Of a DNA stretch of 64,000 bases, positions 1 through 9,660 are shown one piece after another. How positions within the stretch are numbered: the stretch's first letter is position 1; every line of letters starts with the position of its first letter. Made by a program: the position numbers and the translations under genes. The DNA is from Gammaproteobacteria bacterium. Lineage in GTDB: Bacteria; Pseudomonadota; Gammaproteobacteria; Pseudomonadales; Cellvibrionaceae. The notes under the pieces were generated by a model. The model ran no database searches, had not been told where the DNA came from, and saw only the letters and a list, made by a program, of their open reading frames with translations. The stretch spans positions 14,953-78,952 of the forward strand of contig JAGKWO010000031.1 in NCBI GenBank assembly GCA_021151835.1, given 5' to 3'.

Positions 1-199
1 GCAGGTGCAATGGTTTGATGTGGGGGGGTACACGGCCCCCAGTGTCGCCCAGGCGAAAATATTGCAGATTCCGGCCTTACTGGCGGGCAGCAATTATTTC
101 TCCATCATCACCCTACAAACGGAATGTTTGGATAGCCGCTGCGAGCAGGCTATCCAGCAAGTTCTGGATGTCACCGATTTAATTGCGAGTAAAGGTTAA
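1..199 (+). CDS. EpsI/exosortase-associated protein, C-terminal part
   Basis: The reading frame is open from the window edge to a TAA at 197-199, so only about 65 C-terminal residues are seen. The pattern WFDVGGYTA, then a conserved AK in AQAKILQIPALL, then a beta-strand-like segment and a final helix fits the end of the EpsI (DUF3485) domain. That domain occurs as a separate protein or fused behind exosortase A in exopolysaccharide loci. Context supports this: a PEP-CTERM protein and prsK/prsR lie in the same window, and a glycosyltransferase starts 3 bases downstream. It is not possible to say whether this is the tail of a fused exosortase or a free EpsI. The family call is by pattern only. 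Confidence 0.6.
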   Translation, partial: QVQWFDVGGYTAPSVAQAKILQIPALLAGSNYFSIITLQTECLDSRCEQAIQQVLDVTDLIASKG

Positions 200-201
200 T
201 T

Positions 202-1341
202 ATGGAACTGTTGTTTTGGTGTTCGGTACTGCTGGTCATTTACATTTATGCGGGCTATCCGGTGTTGCTGCGCTATTTGCCGAAAAAGCCCGTGGACTAT
301 GCATTGCAAATGGTGGAAAAACCGCGGGTGACGGTGCTGATCCCGGCGTTTAATGAAGAAAAAGTTATCGCCGCGACTATTGAAAATAAATTGACCCAAA
401 CCTACCCGGCGGACCTGATCGAAATCATCGTCATCTCGGATGAATCGGAAGACCAGACGGATGCCATAGTCGCGCAGATTGCCGCACAAAATCCCCGCGT
501 AAAATTAATTCGCCAGGTGCCGCGCCAGGGAAAAACCTCGGGGTTAAACCTGGCCATGCCGCAAGCGAATGGCGACATCATTGTTTTTTCCGATGCCAAT
601 AGTCACTACCAGTCAGATGCTATTGAAAAACTGGTGAATTGTTTTGCCGACCCGGAGGTTGGCTATGTCACCGGCAAAATGGTTTACGTCAATGAGGAAG
701 GCAATGTGATTGGCGATGGCTGTAGCGCCTACATGAAATACGAGAACCACTTGCGCCGCCTGGAGGCACAGGTCTGCTCAGTCGTGGGGGTGGACGGCGG
801 CATAGATGCGGTGCGCAAAGCCCTCTACCAACCTATGAATGCGGATCAACTTCCGGATTTCGTATTACCACTCAAAGTGGTAACCCAGGGTAAGCGCGTG
901 GTCTATTGCGAAGAGGCGCTGCTGAACGAAGAATCGCTCACCAATTCCCAATCGGAATTCCGCATGCGCGTGCGGGTTTCGCTGCGCGCGTTTTGGGCCA
1001 TGTGGGATATGAAACATTTATTCAATCCGTTTAACTACGGCTTGTTCAGCCTGCAATTGTTTTCCCATAAATTGCTGCGCTACCTTGCGTTTATTCCACT
1101 GCTGCTCGCGTTTATCAGCAACGGCCTGGTAACGGGTGAAGGCTGGTTCTATCAATTCACATTTGTAATCCAAATTCTCTTTTATGGCGCGGCCGCATTT
1201 GTTTCGCTCAATGACGGCACTAAAAATCGTTGGCTGGCCTTAGCGAACTATTTTTGCCTGATAAATATCGCCGCCGCCATGGCCTTTATAAAATTTATCA
1301 AGCGCGAAAAAATTGTGATCTGGAAACCGCGTGTCGGTTAG
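202..1341 (+). CDS. membrane glycosyltransferase family 2
   Basis: A 379-residue processive-type GT2 enzyme expected to add sugars to a polysaccharide at the inner membrane. It begins with a membrane segment (residues about 3-25), followed by the nucleotide-binding start VTVLIPAFNEE, an SDAN metal-site motif near residue 130, a GYVTGK strand, and the acceptor-region residues PDFVLP and an RMRVR element. Several hydrophobic segments fill the last 100 residues, as in CESA/hyaluronan-synthase-like GT2 proteins. The ATG at 202 follows the previous stop by 2 bases, implying one transcript. The sugar donor cannot be read from the sequence. Confidence 0.88.
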   Translation: MELLFWCSVLLVIYIYAGYPVLLRYLPKKPVDYALQMVEKPRVTVLIPAFNEEKVIAATIENKLTQTYPADLIEIIVISDESEDQTDAIVAQIAAQNPRVKLIRQVPRQGKTSGLNLAMPQANGDIIVFSDANSHYQSDAIEKLVNCFADPEVGYVTGKMVYVNEEGNVIGDGCSAYMKYENHLRRLEAQVCSVVGVDGGIDAVRKALYQPMNADQLPDFVLPLKVVTQGKRVVYCEEALLNEESLTNSQSEFRMRVRVSLRAFWAMWDMKHLFNPFNYGLFSLQLFSHKLLRYLAFIPLLLAFISNGLVTGEGWFYQFTFVIQILFYGAAAFVSLNDGTKNRWLALANYFCLINIAAAMAFIKFIKREKIVIWKPRVG

Positions 1342-1343
1342 TT

Positions 1344-2471
1344 ATGGCCATGAAAATCGCCCACCTTATCGATAGCGGTGGCCTGTACGGCGCCGAGCAA
1401 GTCCTGCTTACCCTGTGCCAGCAGCAACAGGCACAGGGGCTGCAACCGCTCATTGTGAGTTGTGGTTTGCCCGGCGAGGCGGAAAAACCGCTGGAGCACG
1501 CCGCAGTAGAGCGCGGCATTCCCGTTATCAGCTGGCGCATGCCTGCAGGAATTCGCCTCGCGGGTATGCGCGCACTGCGTGAGGTGTTGCGGCAGGAAAA
1601 AGTCCAGTTGCTCCATAGCCATGGCTACAAATTCAATATTCTGCTCGCCCTCCTGGGGCGCACCCGCCTGGGTATGCCCCTGGTTTCCACAGTGCATGGT
1701 TATGTCAAAGCCAGGTTTCCCCACAAAATGTGGCTGTACGAAATGCTGGATAGAATCGCCCTGCGCCGCTTCGATCGGGTGGTGTTGGTGAGCGAGCAAA
1801 TGCGCCAGTTAGCCGCGTTTCGCCGCAACACACCCCGCATCTGCGTTATCAATAACGGCATAGCCGCAACAGAGGCACAGCCTTCACCCGTAGTAATCAA
1901 CGACCGGTTGGAATTATTGGCGGTTGGCCGCTTGTCACCTGAAAAAGGATTTAATGTCCTCATCGATGCCGTGGCGGAATTAAACCGGGAGCAACCGGTG
2001 TGCAAGCTCACCCTCATGGGTAGCGGCGGGCTGGACGCTGCACTCAAGGCGCAGGCGCAAGCCTTGGGGCAAGCAGAACATATCCAGTTCTGCGGCTTCG
2101 TCAGTAATGCGGCGGTGCATTTTCACCAATACCACTTACTGGTCATGCCCTCCCTTACGGAAGGAATTCCGGTTACCCTGCTCGAAGCCATGCGCAACAA
2201 AACGCCGGTTATTGCCAGCGCTGTGGGTGGAATTCCCCAGGTGCTGGGCGAACAGCACCCACAATTGTTGCAGCCGGGGTCAGCCAGTTCCATCGTAGAA
2301 GCGTGTAAGGCTTGGTTGCGTTTGTCGTCGGAGCAACGCACCCAACAGGTAGAGCAAAACTTCATGCGCTATCAACAAAATTTCACCGCCCACGCCATGG
2401 CGGACAAATACCTTGGCCTGTACCAATCCCTATTAACCCAGGGCACTACCGCCTATGCATCCCGTTATTGA
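1344..2471 (+). CDS. glycosyltransferase family 4
   Basis: A 375-residue GT-B fold retaining glycosyltransferase. The N-terminal domain has the glycine-rich DSGGLYGAEQ segment typical of GT4 enzymes; the C-terminal domain has VGRLSPEKG and the E-x7-E motif in EGIPVTLLE, which binds the nucleotide sugar. I chose the ATG at 1344, 2 bases after the previous stop, although the frame is open further upstream inside that gene; ATG at 1350 (MKIAHL) is an equally good start. The 3' end overlaps the next gene by 17 bases. It probably acts in the cytoplasm on a lipid-linked intermediate of the exopolysaccharide. Confidence 0.88.
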   Translation: MAMKIAHLIDSGGLYGAEQVLLTLCQQQQAQGLQPLIVSCGLPGEAEKPLEHAAVERGIPVISWRMPAGIRLAGMRALREVLRQEKVQLLHSHGYKFNILLALLGRTRLGMPLVSTVHGYVKARFPHKMWLYEMLDRIALRRFDRVVLVSEQMRQLAAFRRNTPRICVINNGIAATEAQPSPVVINDRLELLAVGRLSPEKGFNVLIDAVAELNREQPVCKLTLMGSGGLDAALKAQAQALGQAEHIQFCGFVSNAAVHFHQYHLLVMPSLTEGIPVTLLEAMRNKTPVIASAVGGIPQVLGEQHPQLLQPGSASSIVEACKAWLRLSSEQRTQQVEQNFMRYQQNFTAHAMADKYLGLYQSLLTQGTTAYASRY

Positions 2472-3843
2472 AACCCTTTACTACAAAAGCCCAGTGTTCC
2501 TGCAAAACCTGGCAGTGAGCATGATGGGATTGCGCCTGCGCGCGGAGCGTTACCGCTATGCGGGCGAGCAAAAATTTAACGAACTCCTGCGCAGCCAGCA
2601 TTTTTCTGCCGCGCAAATGCAGGATTACCAAGGTCGGCAATTTGTCCAGCTGGCGCGCCACGCCATTGCCAACACCGCGTTTTATCGCGATTGGGCACAG
2701 GGTGAGGGGATCCGCGCAGACGACATCCAATCGCTCGCCGACTTGCAACAATTTCCCGTTATCGAAAAAAAATTTATTCGCGAACATGCGGCGCAATTTA
2801 AAGCGAGCCCGCGCAATACCCATTCCAAACCCATAACCTTATTTACCAGCGGCACCACAGGCACACCGCTGTCGGTATTTACCGACCAGGATTCGCGCAG
2901 TGAACACTACGCTTTTTTCTCGCGCCTGCGCTCCTGGTACGGCGTAGATCCGGTCGCGCCCCGGGCTACCCTTTTTGGTCGCATCATCATGCCCGCCGCG
3001 CAAAAGCAGCCGCCCTTCTGGCGTTATGACGCCGCGCAAAAAAATTTGCTCATGTCGTCCTATCACCTGAAGCCAGACCAGCTCATTCACTATTACCGGA
3101 AATTGCGTGAATACCAGCCGCAGGAAATTTTTGCCTATCCCTCCAGTGTGACGCGCCTGGCAGAGTTTATCCTCGCCGAGGGCCTTGCTCCCATCTCCCT
3201 GAAGTTACTCATGACCACGGCGGAGCATCTGCACGATTGGCAAAAAAAAATATTACAGCAAGCCTTTAATGCTCCCCTGGTTAATCAATATGGCTGCACC
3301 GAGATGGCATTTTTTGTATCCACCCTGCCGGACGGCAGCATGTGCTTCCACCCCGAACACGGTATCGCAGAGGTGCGTACCCCCACGGGCGAGCTGAGTA
3401 CCCTGGGCGAAGGCGAATTGGTTGTCACCGGCTTGGTAAATTACTCCATGCCCGTCATTCGCTACGCGATTGGCGATACGGTAACCCTGGGCGCCGTTAA
3501 CAAAAACGGCTTTCCTGAACTCCTGCAAGTGCACGGCCGCAAGGACGATGTGATATACATGCGCGATGGAACCCCCGTAGGCAGGCTGGACCCCATTTTC
3601 AAAGGTGGCAGCGGTATCAAGACAGCGCAAATACTGCAAAGCCAAACCGGCGCCATAACGCTACGCCTCGTTCCCGATGCAACCTACACCGAGCAAGCAG
3701 GCACGGACTTAAAACGCGAACTCATCAAACGCGTCGGTGACGACCTTCCTATCGCAATAGAATTGGTAAGCGAGATTGCCAAAGAAAAAAATGGGAAATT
3801 CAAACCGGTGGTTAGTGACTATAAAAATTTTGTCAGTAAATGA
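2455..3843 (+). CDS. PaaK/CapK-like AMP-forming ligase
   Basis: A 462-residue adenylate-forming enzyme of the phenylacetate-CoA ligase/CapK family. It shows the phosphate-binding loop LFTSGTTGTP near residue 130, the NQYGCTEM motif (A5 region) near 280, and PVIRYAIGDTV near 330, with a smaller C-terminal domain. Relatives are frequent in capsule and exopolysaccharide loci, where they are thought to activate an acyl group for transfer to the polymer; the exact role is unproven. It overlaps the upstream GT4 gene by 17 bases, which suggests translational coupling. No substrate can be assigned. Confidence 0.85.
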   Translation: MHPVIETLYYKSPVFLQNLAVSMMGLRLRAERYRYAGEQKFNELLRSQHFSAAQMQDYQGRQFVQLARHAIANTAFYRDWAQGEGIRADDIQSLADLQQFPVIEKKFIREHAAQFKASPRNTHSKPITLFTSGTTGTPLSVFTDQDSRSEHYAFFSRLRSWYGVDPVAPRATLFGRIIMPAAQKQPPFWRYDAAQKNLLMSSYHLKPDQLIHYYRKLREYQPQEIFAYPSSVTRLAEFILAEGLAPISLKLLMTTAEHLHDWQKKILQQAFNAPLVNQYGCTEMAFFVSTLPDGSMCFHPEHGIAEVRTPTGELSTLGEGELVVTGLVNYSMPVIRYAIGDTVTLGAVNKNGFPELLQVHGRKDDVIYMRDGTPVGRLDPIFKGGSGIKTAQILQSQTGAITLRLVPDATYTEQAGTDLKRELIKRVGDDLPIAIELVSEIAKEKNGKFKPVVSDYKNFVSK

Positions 3844-3870
3844 TGCTGTTTAAACGAAGAGATCAATTGC

Positions 3871-4893
3871 GTGAGTAAGTTAAAGTTAATGTTCGTTGGC
3901 GATATCTCTTTAGGAGAACATTATTTTTCTTTTGGGCACGGGCCAAAAACAACTGCAAAATCAAAGGATATATTTTCCTCGGTGAGAGCAATATTTAAGG
4001 AGGCAGATTTTGTTTATGGAAACCTAGAGGGACCAATTTCCGATGTTGGATTGAACCCAAATGAGCCTGAAAGCGTAGTGTTTCGTGGCGAGCCACGGGC
4101 CGCTTCAGAGCTATCCCTTGCTGGATTTAACTTAATGCATATTGCGAACAATCACATAATCCAACATGGTGAAGAAGCATATCATCACACTTTACAACTT
4201 CTGCGAAGTAATAAAATTCTTCCATTGGGTAATAAAGGTGACGACTGCATCATTGAAAAAAATGGAATAAAAATCGCAGTAATTTCCGCTTCTGCTGTTC
4301 CTGATAACACAGATAAAACGCAGTGCTTATATGAAACTTTAAATACCGCAGAAATTGTTGAAAAAGCAGCTGGTTTGAAAGGGCGGGTTGATTGGATTAT
4401 TGCGTCCTTACATTGGGGGCTTGAGGAAAAAATTGAGCCCATTCCAGAGCAAGTAGAAATTGCGAAACGCCTCAAGGAAGCGGGCGTTAATTTCATTATT
4501 GGCCACCATCCGCACATTTTTTACTCTGTCGATGCAGAAGAAAATTATTTATGTGCTTGGTCTTTAGGTAACTTCGTATTTGATCTGCCATGGGATGATC
4601 GATTGTGCCGTTCGGCAGTTTTGGAGATTACTTTAGACAAGACCAGTTACAAGGCGCTTCTTCATCCAGTTAATATTTTACCGAATGGAATGCCACTTTT
4701 AAGTGGTGAGCCGCAACAGATTGGTTATGGAAGCTTCTCTCTTTATAAAAACTCTGAAAATTTCAGTTTTTTTGGGTTTAAAAAATTAGCGTTCTTTATT
4801 AAGAATTCGCTCAACGGGCATACTCACCTAAAATTCACTTTCTTTAAAAGAAAAATATTAAATAGGTTAAGCCCAGCGGGAGCTGATAAATGA
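3871..4893 (+). CDS. CapA-like metallophosphatase-fold protein
   Basis: A 340-residue protein with the motif set of the CapA/PgsA family: FVGDISLGE at the N-terminus, YGNLEGP near residue 50, ANNHI near 90, SLHWG near 170 and IIGHHPH near 210. This is the metallophosphoesterase-like fold named after poly-gamma-glutamate capsule synthesis. In polysaccharide loci its job is uncertain. It starts with GTG (MSKLKL). Unlike PgsA of Bacillus it has no obvious N-terminal membrane anchor. Codon use is clearly more AT-rich than in the gene before it, the first sign of a change in base composition. The stop overlaps the next start as ATGA. Confidence 0.82.
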   Translation: MSKLKLMFVGDISLGEHYFSFGHGPKTTAKSKDIFSSVRAIFKEADFVYGNLEGPISDVGLNPNEPESVVFRGEPRAASELSLAGFNLMHIANNHIIQHGEEAYHHTLQLLRSNKILPLGNKGDDCIIEKNGIKIAVISASAVPDNTDKTQCLYETLNTAEIVEKAAGLKGRVDWIIASLHWGLEEKIEPIPEQVEIAKRLKEAGVNFIIGHHPHIFYSVDAEENYLCAWSLGNFVFDLPWDDRLCRSAVLEITLDKTSYKALLHPVNILPNGMPLLSGEPQQIGYGSFSLYKNSENFSFFGFKKLAFFIKNSLNGHTHLKFTFFKRKILNRLSPAGADK

Positions 4894-5897
4894 ACAAGAT
4901 AGTTCATATTGTTCATTGGGAGCGATCAGGAATTTACTCGGTTGCGAAGGAGCTTGCCGTTGAAGGAAAAAAAGCCGGTGATGTTCATGAAATTTTTGTA
5001 ATTCGCCGAAGTAAGGGCGGCCTGGATTTGTTTTTATCCTTTTTCAGAATGACGAAACTACTGCTCAGTGTGTTATTCAGAAAGAATGTTTTTTTTCATG
5101 CTCATTCATTTCTTCCGTTTCTCTTTATGTATTTTATCAAGGGCGCTGGGGCAATAACGTTTCATAATCTATATCCATATTTTTCCTCGTCAAACAAAAA
5201 AGATAGATTAAAGCGACTGATTATTTGCAAATTAGTGAAGCATAGATCAATCCGAACCAGCTCAGTTGGGCGTGGGGTTGCAGATGCTGTGCTCGCTGGG
5301 TTACATATTGCTTCTACTGTGATTTTTAATGGCTTACGTGCAGAGCGTTATAGCTTTTCTTTGCCATCGGGTCATAAGGTAGTTGGCACTGCTGGCCGCC
5401 TGGATGACCAGAAAAACTACGAAACTTTAATTTCAGCGTTCGCTCAATGCAAAGATAAAAGTCTTGTACTGAAAATCGCCGGAGAAGGTGTCAAAAGACC
5501 AATTTTAGAAAAATTGATATCTGACTTGAATCTTGGTGCAAGAGTGCAGTTGCTAGGTCACCAAAACGATATGATTGGATTTTATCAAGGGATAGACGTT
5601 TTTGTTTGCTCATCTCTTTATGAAGGGTTTGGTATGGTGGTCGCAGAAGCGATGTTCAGCGGGAAGAGCGTCATAAGCACCAATGTTGGAATAGCTTTGG
5701 ATTTTGATGACGTTAGAATTTTAAGATGTGGATTTGATCCAGAGGACATCACAAGAGCTATTGACGAATGGACGCAAACTTCTCATGAGGATATAGCAAG
5801 CTGGGCGCATCATAATAGAGTGGTAGCCCTCGATAATTTTACGATTGGAAATGTTTACCGGCAGTACGCGAATTTAATATGGGCGGAGAATCGATAA
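4890..5897 (+). CDS. glycosyltransferase family 4
   Basis: A 335-residue GT-B glycosyltransferase. The C-terminal domain carries GTAGRLDDQKN (the usual GRL..qKn donor-domain start), a KIAGEG strand and the E-x7-E motif in EGFGMVVAE. The start codon overlaps the CapA-like stop (ATGA at 4890-4893), so the two are translationally coupled. The gene shares the AT-rich codon use of its neighbours 3871-8280. It probably adds one sugar to the repeat unit; the donor is unknown. Confidence 0.88.
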   Translation: MNKIVHIVHWERSGIYSVAKELAVEGKKAGDVHEIFVIRRSKGGLDLFLSFFRMTKLLLSVLFRKNVFFHAHSFLPFLFMYFIKGAGAITFHNLYPYFSSSNKKDRLKRLIICKLVKHRSIRTSSVGRGVADAVLAGLHIASTVIFNGLRAERYSFSLPSGHKVVGTAGRLDDQKNYETLISAFAQCKDKSLVLKIAGEGVKRPILEKLISDLNLGARVQLLGHQNDMIGFYQGIDVFVCSSLYEGFGMVVAEAMFSGKSVISTNVGIALDFDDVRILRCGFDPEDITRAIDEWTQTSHEDIASWAHHNRVVALDNFTIGNVYRQYANLIWAENR

Positions 5898-6869
5898 ATG
5901 ACTGATAGGCTACCTTATGTGTCGATAGTGATCCCCGCTTTTAATGAAGAACGATATATCGGTGATTGTCTCAGATCAGTGAAGGCGCTCGATTATCCCA
6001 GTGAGCTGATAGAAGTTATAGTCGTTGATAACGGTTCGACAGATAGCACCGTTGAGATTGCCAAATCACATGGAGTGGCGGTTTATTCAATCCCCGGTGT
6101 GAGGGTTGGTGCGGTGAGAAATTATGGCGTGTCCAAATCAAGAGGAGAAATCTTGGCCTTTCTGGATGGCGACTGCCTCCCGCCATCAAATTGGATTCAT
6201 TCAGCGCTCGCCCATATGAAGGAAAAGGATACCGAGGTTGTTGGTGGTACTTATTTATTACGGGACAATCCTAGTTGGGTAGAGTCTTCATGGGTTATTA
6301 ATCCTACCCCTGTCGATAAGTACAGTTCGTTGCTGGTGGGGGGCAGTATCGTCATCACAAGGTCTGCCTTTTTGTCCGTGGGTGGATTTAATGAAAAATT
6401 AAATGCAGGGGAAGATTCTGCTCTTGGATACGAACTGAACTCAAAGGGTTACAAAGTTTGCCTGGCGAAAACTTGCGCCGTGATTCACCTTGGTTATCCA
6501 AGAAATTTGAAGGAGTTCACATTGCGTCAGGTATGGCACGCATCAAGTTATTTAAAAAGCAGAAGAAAAGGCAAATTAGACCTAGTATTCGTAATAACGT
6601 TATTGTTCTTATTGTTTTTAATAATCCTTCCAATATCGCTAATCCTTTCATATCAAATGGCGCTTGCAACCTTGATTGGTGTCATTGCTATGCCTATAGT
6701 TTTAACAGCCAAAAGAGCCGTAAGTGCGCGTCTTTTGACGCTTAGATTAGATCGCTATGTAAAAATGTTTATTTTGGACTTTTCATACTTGCTAGGTAGG
6801 GCTTGGGGGCTTGCTAAATCAATATTGATTGAAGTGAATCTGCTCAGTGATAAGAAGAGCCATTATTAG
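5898..6869 (+). CDS. glycosyltransferase family 2 with membrane segments
   Basis: A 323-residue GT-A fold enzyme. It opens with VSIVIPAFNEE, has the metal-binding LDGDC motif near residue 90 and the catalytic-type AGED motif near 172. Two strongly hydrophobic segments follow (about residues 230-275), so the enzyme is probably held on the inner membrane. It begins directly after the previous stop at 5897. It belongs to the AT-rich block of the locus. A basic patch before the membrane segments (SRRKGK) would face the cytoplasm. Confidence 0.86.
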   Translation: MTDRLPYVSIVIPAFNEERYIGDCLRSVKALDYPSELIEVIVVDNGSTDSTVEIAKSHGVAVYSIPGVRVGAVRNYGVSKSRGEILAFLDGDCLPPSNWIHSALAHMKEKDTEVVGGTYLLRDNPSWVESSWVINPTPVDKYSSLLVGGSIVITRSAFLSVGGFNEKLNAGEDSALGYELNSKGYKVCLAKTCAVIHLGYPRNLKEFTLRQVWHASSYLKSRRKGKLDLVFVITLLFLLFLIILPISLILSYQMALATLIGVIAMPIVLTAKRAVSARLLTLRLDRYVKMFILDFSYLLGRAWGLAKSILIEVNLLSDKKSHY

Positions 6870-6940
6870 ATTTTGAATATCAGGTCCAGCTAAGTAAATG
6901 CCCCTAAAAGGGTGCGAAATGAGAATGCGGGGAATTTTGT

Positions 6941-8278
6941 ATGAAGTCGTTCATTTACACAGCTTTAATTTTTCTTATATCGGGGTCGAGTTTAGCAAAT
7001 GGCTTAAAAGTTACGTTGGATGCTGCTGATGGTGATGGGTTAATCCGTAAAGCTACCATTACCCCTGTGGCTCCTACCTCGGGAGCTTTAGGTGGTCCCA
7101 AGGCCCCGGTGATGTTTTACGACACAACGGACGTTGCCTATGAGAAAGGCGTTCCTAATACGCATTTTTCTACTTATCTACCTACTGATCCGGTCTCAAA
7201 AAATCAGACCCTCTATGCCCCTAAATCCCCATGGGGGAACGCTGGTGGAACATTTTATGTAAGAAGTAATCCTGACAATGCGCGCCATAAGCGCGCGGGC
7301 CGTTATTGGTATGGCGCTACCGCTACCGCCAATTTGCAGGCTCCAAGGGCTTACAACAAAGATACTACTTGGTCTACCAACGAACCTAAGAAATTGTACG
7401 TCAGTTGGTGGTTTAAACAGCAAAATGATACCCGTGATTATTTTGCCTTCCAGTTATTAAATGTTCCCGATGGCTTTAGCCCAAGGGAGGGTGAGGAGTT
7501 TGTGGTATCTGTTGTAAAAGATTACACAGGAATCACCGAAGTGTATGGTCGGGTTATTAATTATGATCCGGCAAAGAAAGAGTTAGCGGCGAATTTCTAC
7601 GGGCAGAAAAATGCCAATAAAATCAAAGACAGACCTTTGACTCTGAACAGCGGTGCCACGGTAACTCTAGGTGCTATGGTTGCTTGGCAGGGTTCTAATA
7701 AATACATAAGGGTTTGGGAATCTGATGGGGCCGATGCGGCGATGCGTATGTCCTGGACTAACACGGAGATATATGCTGCTGAAATGCGTGGTTACCCTTA
7801 TTCCCCTGTATTGCCAAGGCAATGGAATCACATGGAAATATTTATTGATCAAGTCGCAAAAAAGGTGACTACCAAAATCAATGGTAAAGTTGACTTTAGC
7901 GGTACCTATACGGGTGATCAGGATAAGATTGGCTATGCCCCAGCGATTGGTTTGATCGGGTTTGAACCTAACCAAGAATCTTTAATTCAGCAAAGCTGGA
8001 TGGATGATATCTATGCGGACAATTCTTTCCGCAGGGTCACTTTAGGGAATGCGGCGAAATATGCCGATGTAACCCATGAGGAAGTTCAGTATTACACCAG
8101 CTGGACTGCCGATAAAATTGAGTTCATTCCCTATTTTGGTGGGCTTAATACCAAAGAGCAGCGTGTTTATGCCTATATCTACTCAGAGGATAATGTTCCA
8201 AATAGCGAAGGAATTCCTTTGGCATCACCCCTGGATAAATGTTTGCATCCAAGTCCACCGTTAGAATGTAAGCAATAA
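6941..8278 (+). CDS. secreted protein of unknown function, jelly-roll-like
   Basis: A 445-residue exported protein. A Sec signal peptide is clear (MKSF, hydrophobic core, cleavage likely after SSLA or SLAN). The mature part is rich in aromatic residues and beta-strand-like segments, with WNHMEIFIDQ and WMDDIYADNS near residues 295 and 350; such runs occur in concanavalin-A-like lectin/lyase folds. No catalytic motif was recognised. The last 60 residues resemble the small beta domain that ends several secreted polysaccharide-binding proteins. Its place at the end of the AT-rich block of the exopolysaccharide locus suggests it handles the polymer outside the cytoplasm, but this is inference. 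A strong terminator follows. Confidence 0.6.
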   Translation: MKSFIYTALIFLISGSSLANGLKVTLDAADGDGLIRKATITPVAPTSGALGGPKAPVMFYDTTDVAYEKGVPNTHFSTYLPTDPVSKNQTLYAPKSPWGNAGGTFYVRSNPDNARHKRAGRYWYGATATANLQAPRAYNKDTTWSTNEPKKLYVSWWFKQQNDTRDYFAFQLLNVPDGFSPREGEEFVVSVVKDYTGITEVYGRVINYDPAKKELAANFYGQKNANKIKDRPLTLNSGATVTLGAMVAWQGSNKYIRVWESDGADAAMRMSWTNTEIYAAEMRGYPYSPVLPRQWNHMEIFIDQVAKKVTTKINGKVDFSGTYTGDQDKIGYAPAIGLIGFEPNQESLIQQSWMDDIYADNSFRRVTLGNAAKYADVTHEEVQYYTSWTADKIEFIPYFGGLNTKEQRVYAYIYSEDNVPNSEGIPLASPLDKCLHPSPPLECKQ

Positions 8279-8282
8279 AACC

Positions 8283-8309
8283 AAAAGCCAGCGAATGCTG
8301 GCTTTTTTT
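8283..8309 (+). terminator. rho-independent terminator (bidirectional)
   Basis: A 10-base stem AAAAGCCAGC / GCTGGCTTTT with a GAAT loop is followed by a T run. It lies 5 bases after the secreted-protein gene and between convergent genes; the A run on the other side lets it also serve the acyltransferase gene on the minus strand. Confidence 0.88.
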
Positions 8310-8316
8310 ATGGGAA

Positions 8317-9426
8317 TTAATTGTCAGGTACTGCGGTGGGTTGTTTGCGGTTTGAACTTTCACGCAGGTTTGTCATGGGTGCTTCAAACAATCGATACAC
8401 AAGGAATGAGAGCAAATAGGCAAGTGCAATCCACAGGGTGAAACCAATCAATTGGACTATAGGGGCCTTCACGATTTTTCCGTAAAACAGAATTCGATAG
8501 ATTTCCAGCAAAGGTACGTGGAGTAAATACAGTGAATATGACCAGATGGAGGTATAGGTAAAGAAGCTTTTTGCCGCTGTTCCTGCTTGGGTGGTCTTCC
8601 AATTAGCGAGAAGGGGGAGGAACAGCGCGGCGCCTATAGAGGCGAAGGGAAAAACCAACATAAGCATCCAGGGCGTAGAGTTTATCGCCGGGTGGTTACG
8701 CATCCACACACTGGCGCAGATAAATCCCAATCCCACAAACGCAGCGTTAATACGCTGTGTAACAGCAACCTCCCTGAAATGAATCCAAACCCAGGCAGCC
8801 GCAACACCCCACATCAAGGAATCCAGCCGGAGCACTACCACACGGCGCATTTCATCATTCCAGGTAACATCGCCGTTCATGATGTATATCCAGCGCAGTA
8901 AGAAAGTCCCGCCAACGATTGTAAAAAATAGCCAGGCGAATGCGGTGTTTGTGTTGCTGCTCAGCTTAAGGCAGCACAAATAGACAATTGGGGTAAGCAA
9001 GTAAAACCATTCTTCCACGGCAAGGGACCACGAAACACTGAAGAAACCGGCATTAGGCGTCAGGAAGTTTTGCAGGAACACCAGGTAGCTGTAATCAAAC
9101 TGGAAACCATCTTTAAGTAGGCCAAATCCAATCAGGTTGATGACAAGAAACAAATAGTAATTGGGAAGTGTTCGCCACCAGCGGCGCTGCCAAAAGCGCG
9201 TTAAATCTGGCAGGCCGGAGTGTTTATGGAAGGACTCAAGCAAAATTCGACCAATCAAAAATCCACTCAATACAAAAAATAGCTCTACGCCCAGATAGAG
9301 AAAACTATTCATGAGGCGGCCGATCTCATTGTAGGAGGGAAGCAGCTGCATGCCGTGGCCGACAACGACCATAACAATGGCAATAGATCTGAGCACATCC
9401 AGACCGAAGATTCTCTTGTGCAACAT
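8317..9426 (-). CDS. acyltransferase family 3 (OafA/YrhL-like)
   Basis: A 369-residue polytopic inner-membrane O-acyltransferase. It shows the family hallmarks: RSIAIVMVVVGH near residue 12 with the conserved histidine, ELFFVLSGFLIGRIL near 50, and the basic FWQRRWWRTLPNYY segment near 83. About ten hydrophobic segments follow. Such proteins transfer acetyl or similar groups to polysaccharides on the periplasmic side. It is the only gene in the exopolysaccharide block read on the minus strand, converging on the 8283 terminator. A GGGA ribosome-binding site precedes the ATG. Confidence 0.9.
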   Translation of the reverse strand: MLHKRIFGLDVLRSIAIVMVVVGHGMQLLPSYNEIGRLMNSFLYLGVELFFVLSGFLIGRILLESFHKHSGLPDLTRFWQRRWWRTLPNYYLFLVINLIGFGLLKDGFQFDYSYLVFLQNFLTPNAGFFSVSWSLAVEEWFYLLTPIVYLCCLKLSSNTNTAFAWLFFTIVGGTFLLRWIYIMNGDVTWNDEMRRVVVLRLDSLMWGVAAAWVWIHFREVAVTQRINAAFVGLGFICASVWMRNHPAINSTPWMLMLVFPFASIGAALFLPLLANWKTTQAGTAAKSFFTYTSIWSYSLYLLHVPLLEIYRILFYGKIVKAPIVQLIGFTLWIALAYLLSFLVYRLFEAPMTNLRESSNRKQPTAVPDN

Positions 9427-9660
9427 GATGAGTCCCGTCTTATCCAGGGGAAAAACCAGTGGAGGGTAGGGCGGCTATGTTATCACCCCAGGGTGGAATT
9501 TCTGAAGAAGTGGGGAGCTTCTATGCTGTTTGGGTAAGCCATAGGCATCTTCGCAGGAGTTTTCGATGCCTCGGGCCCAGGAATTTGCGGCCCGTAATAA
9601 AAATAAATGGTTTTCGGGGTATCATAGCGGCCTTTCTTTATACCCGGGTGGAAGGACGCT

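Noticed and set aside
9560..9590. Sigma-54-like site (GG...TTTGCG) before the 9661 gene
   Set aside because: The doublets are 11 bases apart instead of 10; spacing in this promoter class is strict.
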